A stretch of DNA of 64,000 nt from NCBI GenBank assembly GCA_001636495.1, contig KV440964.1, positions 698,666 through 762,665 on the forward strand. The letters are read 5' to 3'. Shown here in pieces: positions 7,895-16,983 of the stretch. A program made the translations under genes and the position numbers. This DNA comes from Sutcliffiella horikoshii. GTDB taxonomy: Bacteria > Bacillota > Bacilli > Bacillales > Bacillaceae_I. The notes beneath the pieces are model-generated. The model was not told the origin of the DNA, did no database searches, and was given only the letters and a program-made list of their open reading frames with translations. How positions within the stretch are numbered: position 1 is the stretch's first letter; each line of letters starts with the position of its first letter.

Positions 7895-9280
7895 ATGAAT
7901 TATAAAAAGATAGCCAAAGATCTGATCCCTCTGCTTGGAGGAGAGGACAATGTCATCAGTGCCACACACTGTGCCACTCGTCTGAGACTTGTCTTGAAAG
8001 ATGACGATAAAGCAACAGCCAACCGCGACAAAATAGAAGAGCTTGATGGAGTGAAAGGGGCCTTTGCAAGCTCCGGACAGTTCCAGGTCATCTTCGGGAC
8101 AGGCATCGTCAATAAAGTCTATGCTGAATTTGCAGAAGAAGTGGGCCTTAAAGAGAAGGACACGCAAGATCACGGGGAAGCGGCGAAAAAGAAAATGAAT
8201 CCGTTCGCCCGTTTCGCAAGAACATTATCCAACATTTTCGTACCGATCATCCCTGCCATCGTGGCAAGTGGTCTCTTGATGGGACTCCTGGGAATGGTAA
8301 CAACATTCGGCTGGGTCGCTGACGACAGCTCGTTTGTACAAATGCTAAACATGTTCTCTAGTGCAGCTTTCATCATCCTGCCAATCCTGCTCGGCTATAG
8401 TGCCGCAAAAGAATTCGGGGGAAATCCGTTCCTTGGTGCGGTTATCGGGGGAATCATGACACACCCTGATTTGCTGAATCCATGGGGACTTGCGGAAGCG
8501 CAACCAGATTACATGAATTTCATGGGCCTTGATGTTGCCTTAATTGGTTACCAAGGAACCGTTGTACCTGTCCTTCTTGCCGTATTTGTGATGAGCATCA
8601 TAGAAAAAAATCTACGCAAAATTGTACCAAGCGCTGTAGATTTACTTGTAACACCATTTGTGACCGTCATTTTGACTGGATTTATCACGCTTCTTGCCAT
8701 CGGACCTTTAGGAAATGCCATCGGTTCCGGTATCACAGTTGTTCTGAACTTTGTTTATGATTATGGCAGTGTTTTTGCCGGACTTATTTTCGGTGGAATG
8801 TACTCGCTGATCGTTATTACAGGAGTCCACCACAGCTTCCATGCAATTGAAGCGGGACTCCTTGCAGAATTAGGCTTCAACTATCTGTTGCCAATCTGGT
8901 CCATGGCCAATGTGGCACAAGGTGGAGCAGGTCTTGCCGTATACTTCCTTGCCAAGCGTGCAAAGACGAAAGAACTTGCCCTGCCTGCATCCCTTTCTGC
9001 ATTCCTGGGGATTACAGAACCAGTTATCTTTGGGGTAAACTTGAGATATCGTAAACCATTTATCGGAGCGGCAATCGGGGGTGCGTTAGGTGGAGCCTAT
9101 GTCGTATTGACCAATGTAGTGGCCAACGCGTATGGTCTGACAGGCATCCCGATGATTGCCATTCTTGTTGAGTTCGGAACGGTCAATGTCGTCAACTACC
9201 TCATCGGCTTTGCAATTGCGGTAGTCGGTGCCTTTGTTGCGACATGGATCATGGGCATTAAGGAAGAAGATGTAAAGTAA
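7895..9280 (+). CDS. sacP: Sucrose-specific PTS EIIBC component
   Basis: About 461 residues. The EIIB domain occupies residues 1-90, with the phosphorylated Cys26 in THCATRLRL. The remainder is the EIIC membrane domain with about ten segments and the GITEPVIFGVN loop typical of the glucose-sucrose superfamily. It imports sucrose as sucrose-6-phosphate. There is no C-terminal EIIA, which fits the separate EIIA gene upstream. ATG at 7895 is chosen because GAGGTG lies just before it; the longer GTG start at 7886 overlaps that ribosome site. The fructokinase and GH32 hydrolase downstream support sucrose rather than trehalose. Confidence 0.88.
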   Translation: MNYKKIAKDLIPLLGGEDNVISATHCATRLRLVLKDDDKATANRDKIEELDGVKGAFASSGQFQVIFGTGIVNKVYAEFAEEVGLKEKDTQDHGEAAKKKMNPFARFARTLSNIFVPIIPAIVASGLLMGLLGMVTTFGWVADDSSFVQMLNMFSSAAFIILPILLGYSAAKEFGGNPFLGAVIGGIMTHPDLLNPWGLAEAQPDYMNFMGLDVALIGYQGTVVPVLLAVFVMSIIEKNLRKIVPSAVDLLVTPFVTVILTGFITLLAIGPLGNAIGSGITVVLNFVYDYGSVFAGLIFGGMYSLIVITGVHHSFHAIEAGLLAELGFNYLLPIWSMANVAQGGAGLAVYFLAKRAKTKELALPASLSAFLGITEPVIFGVNLRYRKPFIGAAIGGALGGAYVVLTNVVANAYGLTGIPMIAILVEFGTVNVVNYLIGFAIAVVGAFVATWIMGIKEEDVK

Positions 9281-9290
9281 TTTAAAGTAT

Positions 9291-9376
9291 CTCCCCTGTT
9301 GACTGAAGTGCAAGGTGTGAGGCTCAAGCATCGCCCCGCGGAAAGCGAACACCTGAAACGGAAGGAAACAGGGAGT
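9291..9376 (+). repeat. Palindromic repeat family R, copy 1 (short form)
   Basis: The outer arms CTCCCCTGTT and AACAGGGAG survive, as does the block CCCCGCGGAAAGCGAACACC. The centre has been lost, apparently by deletion between two GAG motifs. It lies between sacP and the fructokinase gene, so it is probably transcribed within the operon. Confidence 0.75.
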
Positions 9377-9413
9377 TAACCGGATACCAACTGATTTAAA
9401 GGAGGGGCCACCC

Positions 9414-10358
9414 ATGAAAAAAGGAATCATCTCACTAGGAGAAGCGCTGATAGACTTCATTCCGCTTGATCCTGACAACATCACCTATCAAAAAAGCCCA
9501 GGAGGAGCCCCTGCCAACGTGGCAGTCGGTGTAGCACGTCTTCAGACAAAGTCCACCTTCATCGGCAAAGTCGGAAACGATGTGCTGGGAAGATTCCTGC
9601 ATAAAACACTTTCAGACTACGGCGTCAACACAGACTCTATGCTGTTGACAGAAGACGTTCGCACAGGTGTCGTATTTGTCACATTAGAAGACGGGGAGCG
9701 CAGCTTTGACTTCTACATTAACCCAAGTGCGGACCGTTTCTTAACAGAAGAAGAGATAGATGAGAAGCTTTTTGAAGAAAATAAAATACTCCATTTCGGC
9801 TCCATCTCCCTTATCAGCGAGCCTTCCAGGAGTGCCACGATAAGAGCGGTTCAGCTTGCGAAGGAAAAAGGCATGACGGTATCTTATGACCCGAATCTCC
9901 GACTTGGCCTTTGGGAAAGCGAGGAAGCGGCGAAAGAGCAAATCATTTCCATGCTTTCTTATGCAGATATTTTAAAAATATCAGAAGAAGAACTAGAGTT
10001 TATGACAGGAGAGAAGGATATCGAAAAAGGAGTGGCAAAGCTTGCTAACTACGAAATTCCTCTTCTACTCGTGACACTTGGTTCAGAAGGTAGCTATGTA
10101 TTTACGAAAGACGGGTACCAACATGTACCTGCCCGCAAGGTGGAAACGGTGGATACAACAGGAGCGGGTGATGCATTTGTATCCGGGATTCTCTATAAAG
10201 CGAACGAATGGGAAGGCGATATCCGTAGCCTCCCACTTGCAGGTGCAGTGGAAATGGCGACTTTTGCAAGTGTCTCCGGCTCCCTTGCCGCTTCGGAAAA
10301 GGGTGCGATGACCGCACTCCCTACGTTAGATCAGGTTCAATCCATACTAGCAAAATAA
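9414..10358 (+). CDS. Fructokinase (PfkB family)
   Basis: A 314-residue sugar kinase with the PfkB signatures GGAPANVAVG near residue 26 and DTTGAGDAF at 247-255; Asp253 is the catalytic base. It phosphorylates the fructose freed from sucrose-6-phosphate to fructose-6-phosphate. The gene has GGAGG 8-9 bases before its ATG and lies between the sucrose transporter and the hydrolase, which fits a ScrK-like role. A TIR-bounded repeat element begins directly after its stop codon. Confidence 0.9.
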   Translation: MKKGIISLGEALIDFIPLDPDNITYQKSPGGAPANVAVGVARLQTKSTFIGKVGNDVLGRFLHKTLSDYGVNTDSMLLTEDVRTGVVFVTLEDGERSFDFYINPSADRFLTEEEIDEKLFEENKILHFGSISLISEPSRSATIRAVQLAKEKGMTVSYDPNLRLGLWESEEAAKEQIISMLSYADILKISEEELEFMTGEKDIEKGVAKLANYEIPLLLVTLGSEGSYVFTKDGYQHVPARKVETVDTTGAGDAFVSGILYKANEWEGDIRSLPLAGAVEMATFASVSGSLAASEKGAMTALPTLDQVQSILAK

Positions 10359-10580
10359 GAGGCCGCTGAAAAACCTAAAAACTTATCTTTTTTATGGTTT
10401 CTAGCTGTTGATTGGAGCAATAGGCGAAGACTCCAGCGGGGGGATAGCGGCAATCTTGAGACCCCGCAGGGCGTAGCCTGAGGAGGCTCAAGGTCGCCCT
10501 CTGGATAAGCGAAGCCGTTTGCGGAAATCAACAGCGGTGTTAATCATATTATTAAAGTTCGTTACTTTTTCAGTGGCCTC
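10359..10580 (+). mobile_element. 222-bp MITE-like element enclosing R copy 2
   Basis: Bounded by 15-bp inverted repeats, GAGGCCGCTGAAAAA (10359-10373) and TTTTTCAGTGGCCTC (10566-10580), with one mismatch. The interior holds a complete R-family palindrome (10401-10538). There is no coding capacity and no clear target duplication. The left 150 bases recur at 21644. The element lies inside the sucrose operon between fructokinase and hydrolase. Confidence 0.7.
10401..10538 (+). repeat. Palindromic repeat family R, copy 2
   Basis: Class B copy: AGCTGTTGATT and AATCAACAGC form the outer arms. The inner arms CTTGAGACC and GGCTCAAGG identify the CTTGAG/CTCAAG class. Confidence 0.85.
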
Positions 10581-10603
10581 CAAAATAAAGGAGTTTTTCT
10601 TTT

Positions 10604-12049
10604 ATGACGGAAAGAGAGCAAGAGCTTATTAGACTTGCAGAGGAAGAAGTGGAGAAAAATAAAGAGCTGGTGGAGCGTGATCCGTACCGTTTGCGCTACC
10701 ACTTGATGCCACCTGTCGGATTATTGAACGATCCAAATGGATTTATCCAATGGAATGGCACCTACCACCTTTTTTATCAGTGGATGCCATTCAAGACAGG
10801 TCATGGTGCAAAATTTTGGGGGCACTATTCTTCAAAGGACCTTGTGAACTGGAAGCATGAACCTATTGCCCTTGCTCCAAGCGAATGGTTCGAGAAAAAC
10901 GGCTGTTATTCTGGCAGCGCTGTGGAACATGACGGGAAAATGATCCTCTTTTACACCGGTAATGTGAAAGACGAGGATGGAAATCGCGAGACCTATCAGT
11001 GTATGGCGGTTTCGGAAGATGGTGTAACGTTTGATAAAAAAGGACCTGTTGTCGAGCTGCCGGAAGGGTACACCGCTCATTTCCGAGATCCTAAGGTGTG
11101 GAAGAAGGATTCGCACTGGTATATGGTCGTCGGTGCGCAAAGTGAAGACCTGACTGGCAAAGTCGCGCTTCTGAAGTCTGCTGATCTAAAAGACTGGAAG
11201 CACCTTGGCGCCATTGCAGGATCTGGCCTGAACGGACTGGGAGACTTTGGTTACATGTGGGAATGCCCAGATTTGTTTGAACTTGATGAGGTCGATATTC
11301 TCGTGGCATCCCCCCAAGGCCTCAAGCCGGAGGGCATGAAGTACCATAACGTTTACCAGGCAGGTTATTTTGTTGGAAAGCTTGATTACGAGCAGGCCAA
11401 ATTTGAACACGGTGAATTCGTGGAACTGGATCGCGGATTTGAATTCTACGCACCGCAAACTACTTTGGATGATAAGGGCCGCCGCTTGATGGTCGGCTGG
11501 ATGGGGGTTCCTGAGCAGGATGAGGATAAACATCCGACCATTGCCCATAAGTGGATTCATGCGCTGACATTACCGCGCGTGTTGAAATGGGTGAATGGAA
11601 AATTACTGCAGGTACCGGCCGAGGAACTAGCTCAATTGAGACAGGTAAGTATGGTCGAGCTTTCGGATATGCAACTATCTGAGGATAATGCCGGACTTGC
11701 CATGGAAGAGGAGAGAGCGTTTGAGATGAGCTTTTCTTTTGGGAGGGATGTGACCTCCTTTGAGCTTGCCCTGGGTGATGCCGCCCAGCTGACTTATGAT
11801 GACTCTTCAAGTGTGTTTTCTCTTCATCGCAAGAGCTTTGTGACAGGAGAGTGGGAAACCAGGAGCTGTAAGCTAGAGGCCTTAACGGAGCTGCGTGCAT
11901 TTGTGGATACTTCCTCCATCGAAGTGTTCTTGAATGGTGGGGAAGAGGTATTTACGGCGCGGGTATTCCCTGGATGCGATTCTGCTGCGGGGAAAGTTTT
12001 GCTTTCCGGGAGCGGCACGGTGGAAAAAGTGTCTGTCTGGGAGTTGTGA
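10604..12049 (+). CDS. sacA: Sucrose-6-phosphate hydrolase (GH32)
   Basis: The 481-residue enzyme has the three glycoside hydrolase 32 motifs: NDPNG with nucleophile Asp43, RDP at 161-163, and WECPD with acid/base Glu220. The five-bladed propeller is followed by a C-terminal beta-sandwich from about residue 350. It splits sucrose-6-phosphate to glucose-6-phosphate and fructose inside the cell; no signal peptide is present. It ends the sucrose operon and a terminator follows about 125 bases later. The ribosome site AAGGAG is 10-12 bases before the ATG. Confidence 0.93.
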   Translation: MTEREQELIRLAEEEVEKNKELVERDPYRLRYHLMPPVGLLNDPNGFIQWNGTYHLFYQWMPFKTGHGAKFWGHYSSKDLVNWKHEPIALAPSEWFEKNGCYSGSAVEHDGKMILFYTGNVKDEDGNRETYQCMAVSEDGVTFDKKGPVVELPEGYTAHFRDPKVWKKDSHWYMVVGAQSEDLTGKVALLKSADLKDWKHLGAIAGSGLNGLGDFGYMWECPDLFELDEVDILVASPQGLKPEGMKYHNVYQAGYFVGKLDYEQAKFEHGEFVELDRGFEFYAPQTTLDDKGRRLMVGWMGVPEQDEDKHPTIAHKWIHALTLPRVLKWVNGKLLQVPAEELAQLRQVSMVELSDMQLSEDNAGLAMEEERAFEMSFSFGRDVTSFELALGDAAQLTYDDSSSVFSLHRKSFVTGEWETRSCKLEALTELRAFVDTSSIEVFLNGGEEVFTARVFPGCDSAAGKVLLSGSGTVEKVSVWEL

Positions 12050-12172
12050 ACTTAGAGATGGTGTGGCACAGCACGAAAATGTCCTCATCACTCATCCCGA
12101 TCACTTAGGAACCAGAAAACCTACCTCCAACGAAAAAGTTATGTATGAGGTACCCTCTATAAGGAATGCTAA

Positions 12173-12211
12173 AGAGAAGCCAAGAATCATTTAAACGGCT
12201 TCTCTTTTTTT
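12173..12211 (+). terminator. Rho-independent terminator of the sucrose operon
   Basis: AGAGAAGCC pairs with GGCTTCTCT, followed by a run of seven T. Confidence 0.85.
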
Positions 12212-12268
12212 ACTGCATTGCTAGGCCAAAGGACCCGCATGATACACCAAAGGAGGCGCATACAAACA

Positions 12269-12742
12269 ATGGAATTGGTGATCTATCTTATACTCACTTG
12301 GTTTATCGCAACCTACTTCCTTTTCCAAAAGAAGCCCCTTCTCATGATAGAAAATTTAATGCTGTTTCTATTCTTCTTATTTGTCAACAAGTGTGTCCTT
12401 ACCATGATAAGCATGAACATGAGCTTAATCATGTACAGCAAGGAACCTCATCTATTCCTCTGCTTTTGGTTGCAGCGCAACATAATATTCCCTTTGGTCC
12501 TGCTAATTTTCGTTAACGGGGTTTTCCAGAGATCCATGATCACAAAAGTGGTGGCGGGAGTGTTCACTTTGATTATCATTTTGTTAAGTGAGGCGCTGGC
12601 AATCCATTTTTCCGTCATTCATTATCATATGTGGTCATTTTTCATCTCATTTGTGGTGGCTGCACTTTATCTTTTGGCTGCATTGGGAATCTCGACAATC
12701 TATCGTCGACTTTTAGTAAAAGATGGGATGGTGAACACCTGA
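12269..12742 (+). CDS. Small multi-pass membrane protein
   Basis: About 157 residues with four to five hydrophobic segments and a short basic C-terminus. I do not recognise a catalytic motif; size and layout recall the CBO0543-like proteins common in spore-forming Firmicutes, but this is a weak resemblance. ATG at 12269 follows AGGAGG at 12251-12256; the longer open frame from 12218 overlaps the preceding terminator region and is unlikely. Its stop is one base from the start of the next membrane protein gene, so the two are probably translated together. Confidence 0.6.
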   Translation: MELVIYLILTWFIATYFLFQKKPLLMIENLMLFLFFLFVNKCVLTMISMNMSLIMYSKEPHLFLCFWLQRNIIFPLVLLIFVNGVFQRSMITKVVAGVFTLIIILLSEALAIHFSVIHYHMWSFFISFVVAALYLLAALGISTIYRRLLVKDGMVNT

Positions 12743-12743
12743 A

Positions 12744-13274
12744 ATGGAACCCACTCCAACGATTAACTACGATTATTATTTCAACTCGAATGAATGGTTT
12801 ATCATCATTTCCTTGCTCGCGGGCTATGCACTTATTTTCTTTTTACCGAAAAGGTTCCCGTTATCGCTCACTCTTTTGTTTCTCATTATCGGAATCAATA
12901 GCGGCATTGTTTTTGATCACACCATCAGCATCCCGCCTTTTGACTTTTACGATGTGAACGACAGCTCATATTTTGAACTGTTCGATTTCCTGTCCTATAT
13001 CCAGTACGGTCCGTTTGGATACCTTTTTTTCTATCTTCATAGCTACCTCAAAATAAAGGGCTATTTCAACATGCTCTATATTGTCATGTGGTCGATCATT
13101 GCCATGTTCACAGAGGGGATTGCTGCATACCTGGGGGTTTTTCATTACAAGGAAGGCTATGTATTCTACTTCTCGTTCCCTTTTTATTTTTATATCCAGA
13201 GCATTACATTGGTGCTCTATCTTTACATCATGAAGGTCACCAAGATTCCACAAAAATACCCTCCACACCAATGA
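12744..13274 (+). CDS. Small multi-pass membrane protein, partner of the preceding gene
   Basis: A 176-residue, aromatic-rich membrane protein with about five hydrophobic segments. It starts one base after the stop of the upstream membrane protein gene and seems to depend on translational coupling, since no separate strong ribosome site is visible. Gene pairs of this type occur in Bacillus genomes without known function. Its last codons overlap the left arm of a hairpin that acts as terminator for the opposite strand. Function unknown. Confidence 0.6.
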   Translation: MEPTPTINYDYYFNSNEWFIIISLLAGYALIFFLPKRFPLSLTLLFLIIGINSGIVFDHTISIPPFDFYDVNDSSYFELFDFLSYIQYGPFGYLFFYLHSYLKIKGYFNMLYIVMWSIIAMFTEGIAAYLGVFHYKEGYVFYFSFPFYFYIQSITLVLYLYIMKVTKIPQKYPPHQ

Positions 13275-13288
13275 TTGCGTGTGGAGGG
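13248..13288 (-). terminator. Terminator of the atoE-like gene
   Basis: CCCTCCACAC/GTGTGGAGGG forms a 10-bp stem. Read on the minus strand it is followed by TATTTTTG. It overlaps the 3' end of the convergent membrane protein gene. Confidence 0.7.
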
Positions 13289-13320
13289 TATAAGACTGTA
13301 CCCGGCACGTGCCCGGTCCC

Positions 13321-14646
13321 TTATAAAAGTAAGAATGCCAGAGAAATAATAGTACCACTCACAAATAGAACAATGACACAAAAGCCCATGATGTCCTTCG
13401 CTTTTAAGCCGGCAATTGCAAGAGCTGGCAAGGCCCAGAATGGCTGGATGAGGTTCGTCCATGCATCCCCCCATGAAACAGCAAGTGCTGTCTTGGCAAT
13501 GGAAACATTCATCGCTTGTGCGGCTTCTAACATGACAGGAGCTTGAACGCTCCATTGTCCGCCTCCTGAAGGGACAAAGAAGTTCACAATTCCTGCACTA
13601 AGGAAAGCGAAGAAATGGAATGTGTGCTCATTGGAAATGTTGACGAACGCTTCCGACATGACAGCTGCAAGCCCAGATAGAGTCATCATACCCATGATTC
13701 CTGCATAGAACGGGAACTGGATGATAATTCCGCTTGCCCCTTTCACTGCATTTGTGACAGCTTCAAGGAAGTTCTTCGGACGCCAGTGGAACAAGATTCC
13801 CAGGAATAAGAATAGGAAGTTAACAATATCAAGATTAAGTTTAAACCCATTATCTGCAAAATAGTAGAATAGGAATAGAAGACCCATAACAGATACCGTT
13901 AGTGATAGAATCCAGCTGTTCTCCAGGCGCTCGGCTGGTGTCATGGCCGATTTCTCCAGGGTTGCCGCCTGCAGGCTTGATGCATCATCTAACAGGGCTG
14001 GATCGACCGTGACGGTTTCGTCCTTAGATGGCATCATGAAACGGTTCAATAATGGCAGTGTCACAAAAAGGGCTGCCAGGATGATCAAGTTAAAAGGAGA
14101 GAAAATTGTCTGATCCGTTGAAATGACCCCGATCAATCCTTCTGAAAAATGTCCCTCTGTTGCGATGGTGAGGGGAATGGAACCGGAAAACCCACCATGC
14201 CAGACAATAAATCCGCTGTAAGCGCTTGCAATTAAAAGCCTGTAATCTACACTTTGAACTCGTTTTGCAAGCTCTTTTGCAAATAATGCTCCGATAACAA
14301 GACCGAAGCCCCAGTTAATCCAGCTAGCAATAATGGAAACAATGGTTACGATAATAATCGCACTACCCGGAGATTTAGCTGTAGATGCCAATGCGCCAAG
14401 GAATCTCTTGAAAATGGCGCTGCTTGCTAGTACGTACCCTGTAACGAGCACAAGTACCATCTGCATAGAAAAGGCGAGCAGAGCCCAGAAACCACTGCCC
14501 CAATGCTGTACCATATCAGTAGGACCACTATCGGTAAAAATGAGGCCAAGGCCGAATACCACAAGTGTCAAGATGATAACAAACAAGAATGGATCCGGTA
14601 AATAACGCTGCATAAGACGATTGAAAAATGAAATGATTCCCTTCAC
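13321..14646 (-). CDS. AtoE-family short-chain fatty acid transporter
   Basis: A 441-residue protein with about eleven membrane segments, similar in length and sequence texture to the E. coli AtoE / TIGR00366 family (for example PSGGGQWSVQAP near residue 365 and SWGDAWTNLIQPFWALP near 393). Family members are proposed to take up acetoacetate or other short-chain fatty acids. The GTG start has GGGGGGAG just upstream. There are no coenzyme-A transferase genes next to it, unlike the E. coli ato operon. The beta-oxidation genes lie 42 kb away. Confidence 0.82.
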   Translation of the reverse strand: MKGIISFFNRLMQRYLPDPFLFVIILTLVVFGLGLIFTDSGPTDMVQHWGSGFWALLAFSMQMVLVLVTGYVLASSAIFKRFLGALASTAKSPGSAIIIVTIVSIIASWINWGFGLVIGALFAKELAKRVQSVDYRLLIASAYSGFIVWHGGFSGSIPLTIATEGHFSEGLIGVISTDQTIFSPFNLIILAALFVTLPLLNRFMMPSKDETVTVDPALLDDASSLQAATLEKSAMTPAERLENSWILSLTVSVMGLLFLFYYFADNGFKLNLDIVNFLFLFLGILFHWRPKNFLEAVTNAVKGASGIIIQFPFYAGIMGMMTLSGLAAVMSEAFVNISNEHTFHFFAFLSAGIVNFFVPSGGGQWSVQAPVMLEAAQAMNVSIAKTALAVSWGDAWTNLIQPFWALPALAIAGLKAKDIMGFCVIVLFVSGTIISLAFLLL

Positions 14647-14751
14647 AATACTCCCCCCAATAAAGTTTTTTGTCGAAATTTATCCCATCCCTCCTTTACA
14701 TTTCTATACTAATAGTTATATTCCTGCTTTTTTGAGGGCAGTCCAGGAAAT

Positions 14752-14784
14752 ACAAAAAATACACCCCCTGTATAAAGAGGGTGT
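14752..14784 (-). terminator. Terminator of the BCCT transporter gene
   Basis: ACACCC(C)C pairs with GAGGGTGT. Read on the minus strand, ATTTTTTG follows. R copy 3 lies between the gene and this terminator and would be in the 3' untranslated RNA. Confidence 0.7.
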
Positions 14785-14787
14785 AAC

Positions 14788-14918
14788 ACTGTTGATTTCC
14801 GTTCTAGGCGCTTCGCTTTCCTGCGGGCGGTCCGGGAGCCTCCTCGGCTTGCCCCTGCGGGGTCTCCCCTGTCCCTTCCTCCCGCGGGAGTCTGCGCGCC
14901 TTCCACTACATTCAACAT
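14788..14918 (-). repeat. Palindromic repeat family R, copy 3
   Basis: Class A copy on the minus strand: GGGAGACCCC pairs with GGCTCCCGG in the inner stem. The outer arms are near CTGTTGAT and the degraded ATTCAACA. Confidence 0.85.
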
Positions 14919-14947
14919 AGTTTCTGCATTTATGGAGAATATATCTA

Positions 14948-16450
14948 TCACATCTTTTTACTTCTGTTCAACCCCGGTTCCCGCCTTAATGATTGAAAGA
15001 GGGAGTAACAGATCCCAATTAAAATGACCGTAAACGGCAGCGCCGAAACCAGTGATGCTGTCTGTAGGCCCTCGAGCCCACTGGCTAATAATAGGACTGC
15101 GGCAATCGCGGCCATCAGGGTTCCCCAAATAACACGTAAGAAAAGAGGGGGATTCAGACTTCCACCAGATGTCATCGTCCCTAGAATATAGGTAGCAGAA
15201 TCTGCAGAAGTAATCAAAAACGTAAAGATGAGTAGAATGGACAGCAGCGATAATATAAACGTAAATGGCAGCTGTGCAAAGGTTGCGAATAGGGCAGAGG
15301 TGATATCATTATCCACTGCCTGGGCAATCTCGGTTCCACCAAAAAGATCAAAGTGCAAAGCGGTTCCGCCAAAAACGGCAATCCAGAACAAGGCGATGAC
15401 AGGAGGGACAATCAGTACCCCGAACACAAACTCCCGGATGGTTCGACCCCTGGAAACCCTGGCAATGAACGCTCCTACAAATGGTGACCAGGCGATGGCC
15501 CATGCCCAATAGAAAATCGTCCAATCACGCACCCACGTTCCTCCTTGATAAGGGGTAAGTCGTAAGCTCGTATTGAAGAAACTCGATATATAATCACCAA
15601 TCCCTAGCGTGAAAGTATTCAGAATAAAAACTGTTGGACCAGCAATGAACACAAACGCCATTAAAAGGAGAGCCAGTGTCAGGTTAAGATTACTTAAGTA
15701 CTTTATTCCACGCTCAATCCCGGTGGTAGTAGAAGTGAGGTAAAGTACCAACAGGACCGCAATGATGATTAGCTGTATCGTCCCGTTATTGGGAATGCCA
15801 AACACCACATTCAATCCCCCATTGATTTGAAGAATACCAAGACCAAGGGAGGTGGCAACCCCCATCACTGTCGCAATAACTGCAAGAATATCAATCGGTT
15901 TTCGTATGTATTCACGTTTCTTCTCTCCGATAATCGGTTTCAATGTCGTAGAGATAAGCCCGTTCTCTTTTTTTCGGAATTGAAAATATCCGATGGCCAA
16001 GCCCACAATGGTAAAGACCGACCACTGACTTACACCCCAATGGAAAAACGAATACTGCATCGCAACCCGTGCAGCGTCTTCCCCTATGGCCTCCACCGTT
16101 TCCCGGGGCGGGGTAAAGAAATGGCTCATCGGCTCGGCGATTCCCCAGAACACAAGCCCGACACCAAATCCCGCACTGAACAACATCCCGACCCATGTGA
16201 AAAACGGGAACTCAGGGCGATCCTCATCACTTCCAAGCCGAACCCTACCATATTTCGTCATGGCAATGACTACACAAAATAAAACAAAAAATAATACCGC
16301 CAATAAATAAAACCAACCGAATGCATAAGTGGTAAAATTGAAAATTTCCGTTGCAACGTCAGCAAAGGCCTTTGGTGCAACCGCTCCAATTACCACCAAT
16401 AATGCCACCACGATGGCGGAAAACCAAAACACAATATCTAGCTTTTTCAC
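14948..16450 (-). CDS. BCCT-family transporter (betaine/carnitine/choline type)
   Basis: About 500 residues and twelve membrane segments. The BCCT signature is clear: FYWAWAIAWSPFVGAFIARVS holds the tryptophan-rich segment and GMLFSAGFGVGLVFWG the glycine-rich one. These sodium- or proton-coupled carriers take up glycine betaine and related solutes; OpuD of B. subtilis is the closest functional model. GTG at 16450 is chosen because GGAGAG lies 8 bases upstream; the TTG two codons earlier would be too close. An osmoprotection role is likely but the substrate is not fixed by sequence. Confidence 0.85.
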   Translation of the reverse strand: MKKLDIVFWFSAIVVALLVVIGAVAPKAFADVATEIFNFTTYAFGWFYLLAVLFFVLFCVVIAMTKYGRVRLGSDEDRPEFPFFTWVGMLFSAGFGVGLVFWGIAEPMSHFFTPPRETVEAIGEDAARVAMQYSFFHWGVSQWSVFTIVGLAIGYFQFRKKENGLISTTLKPIIGEKKREYIRKPIDILAVIATVMGVATSLGLGILQINGGLNVVFGIPNNGTIQLIIIAVLLVLYLTSTTTGIERGIKYLSNLNLTLALLLMAFVFIAGPTVFILNTFTLGIGDYISSFFNTSLRLTPYQGGTWVRDWTIFYWAWAIAWSPFVGAFIARVSRGRTIREFVFGVLIVPPVIALFWIAVFGGTALHFDLFGGTEIAQAVDNDITSALFATFAQLPFTFILSLLSILLIFTFLITSADSATYILGTMTSGGSLNPPLFLRVIWGTLMAAIAAVLLLASGLEGLQTASLVSALPFTVILIGICYSLFQSLRREPGLNRSKKM

Positions 16451-16616
16451 CGTCAATTCTCTCCAATCTCTCTATAAAATGCTATTTTCGTAATAAGTTC
16501 AATATTTTACTTTTCCCTATCTAACTAGATTTACACTTTTTATTGACAGAGTGGTTGTCTTTCCAGTATGTTTAAATAAAAAGTGAGTAATCACTCATTA
16601 TAAAAAGTCTATAATT

Positions 16617-16745
16617 CTGTTGATTTCCATTCCAGGCGCTTCGCTTTCCAGTGGGCGGTCCGGGAGCCTCCTCGGCAAGCCTGCGGGGTCTCCCCTGTCC
16701 CTTCCTCCCACAGGAGTCTTCGCGCCTTCCACTACAATCAACAAG
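16617..16745 (-). repeat. Palindromic repeat family R, copy 4
   Basis: Class A copy on the minus strand (inner stem GGGAGAC / GCTCCCGG). It is only 55 bases from copy 5 in the opposite orientation. The stretch 16451-16983 contains no gene and is largely these two repeats. Confidence 0.85.
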
Positions 16746-16799
16746 GTAATTACATTCATCGAAAAGGTAACTATAAACTATCTTAAAGAGATGACTTTC

Positions 16800-16931
16800 T
16801 AGCTGTGGATTGGAGCAAATGGCGAAGACTCCAGCGGGGGAGTAGCGACAATCTTGAGACCCGCAAGCGTTGTGAGGAGGCTCAAGGTCGCCCCGCGGAA
16901 AGCGTAGCCATTTGCGCAAAGGAACAGCGGA
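16800..16931 (+). repeat. Palindromic repeat family R, copy 5
   Basis: Class B copy (CTTGAGACC with GGCTCAAGG) on the plus strand. The outer arms AGCTGTGGATTGG and GGAACAGCGG are partly degraded. It ends about 50 bases before the ABC transporter gene. Confidence 0.85.
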
Positions 16932-16983
16932 GGTTAACCAATCCACTAAAATTTTTTAGCCATAAAAAGAGAGGGGAAAAACA

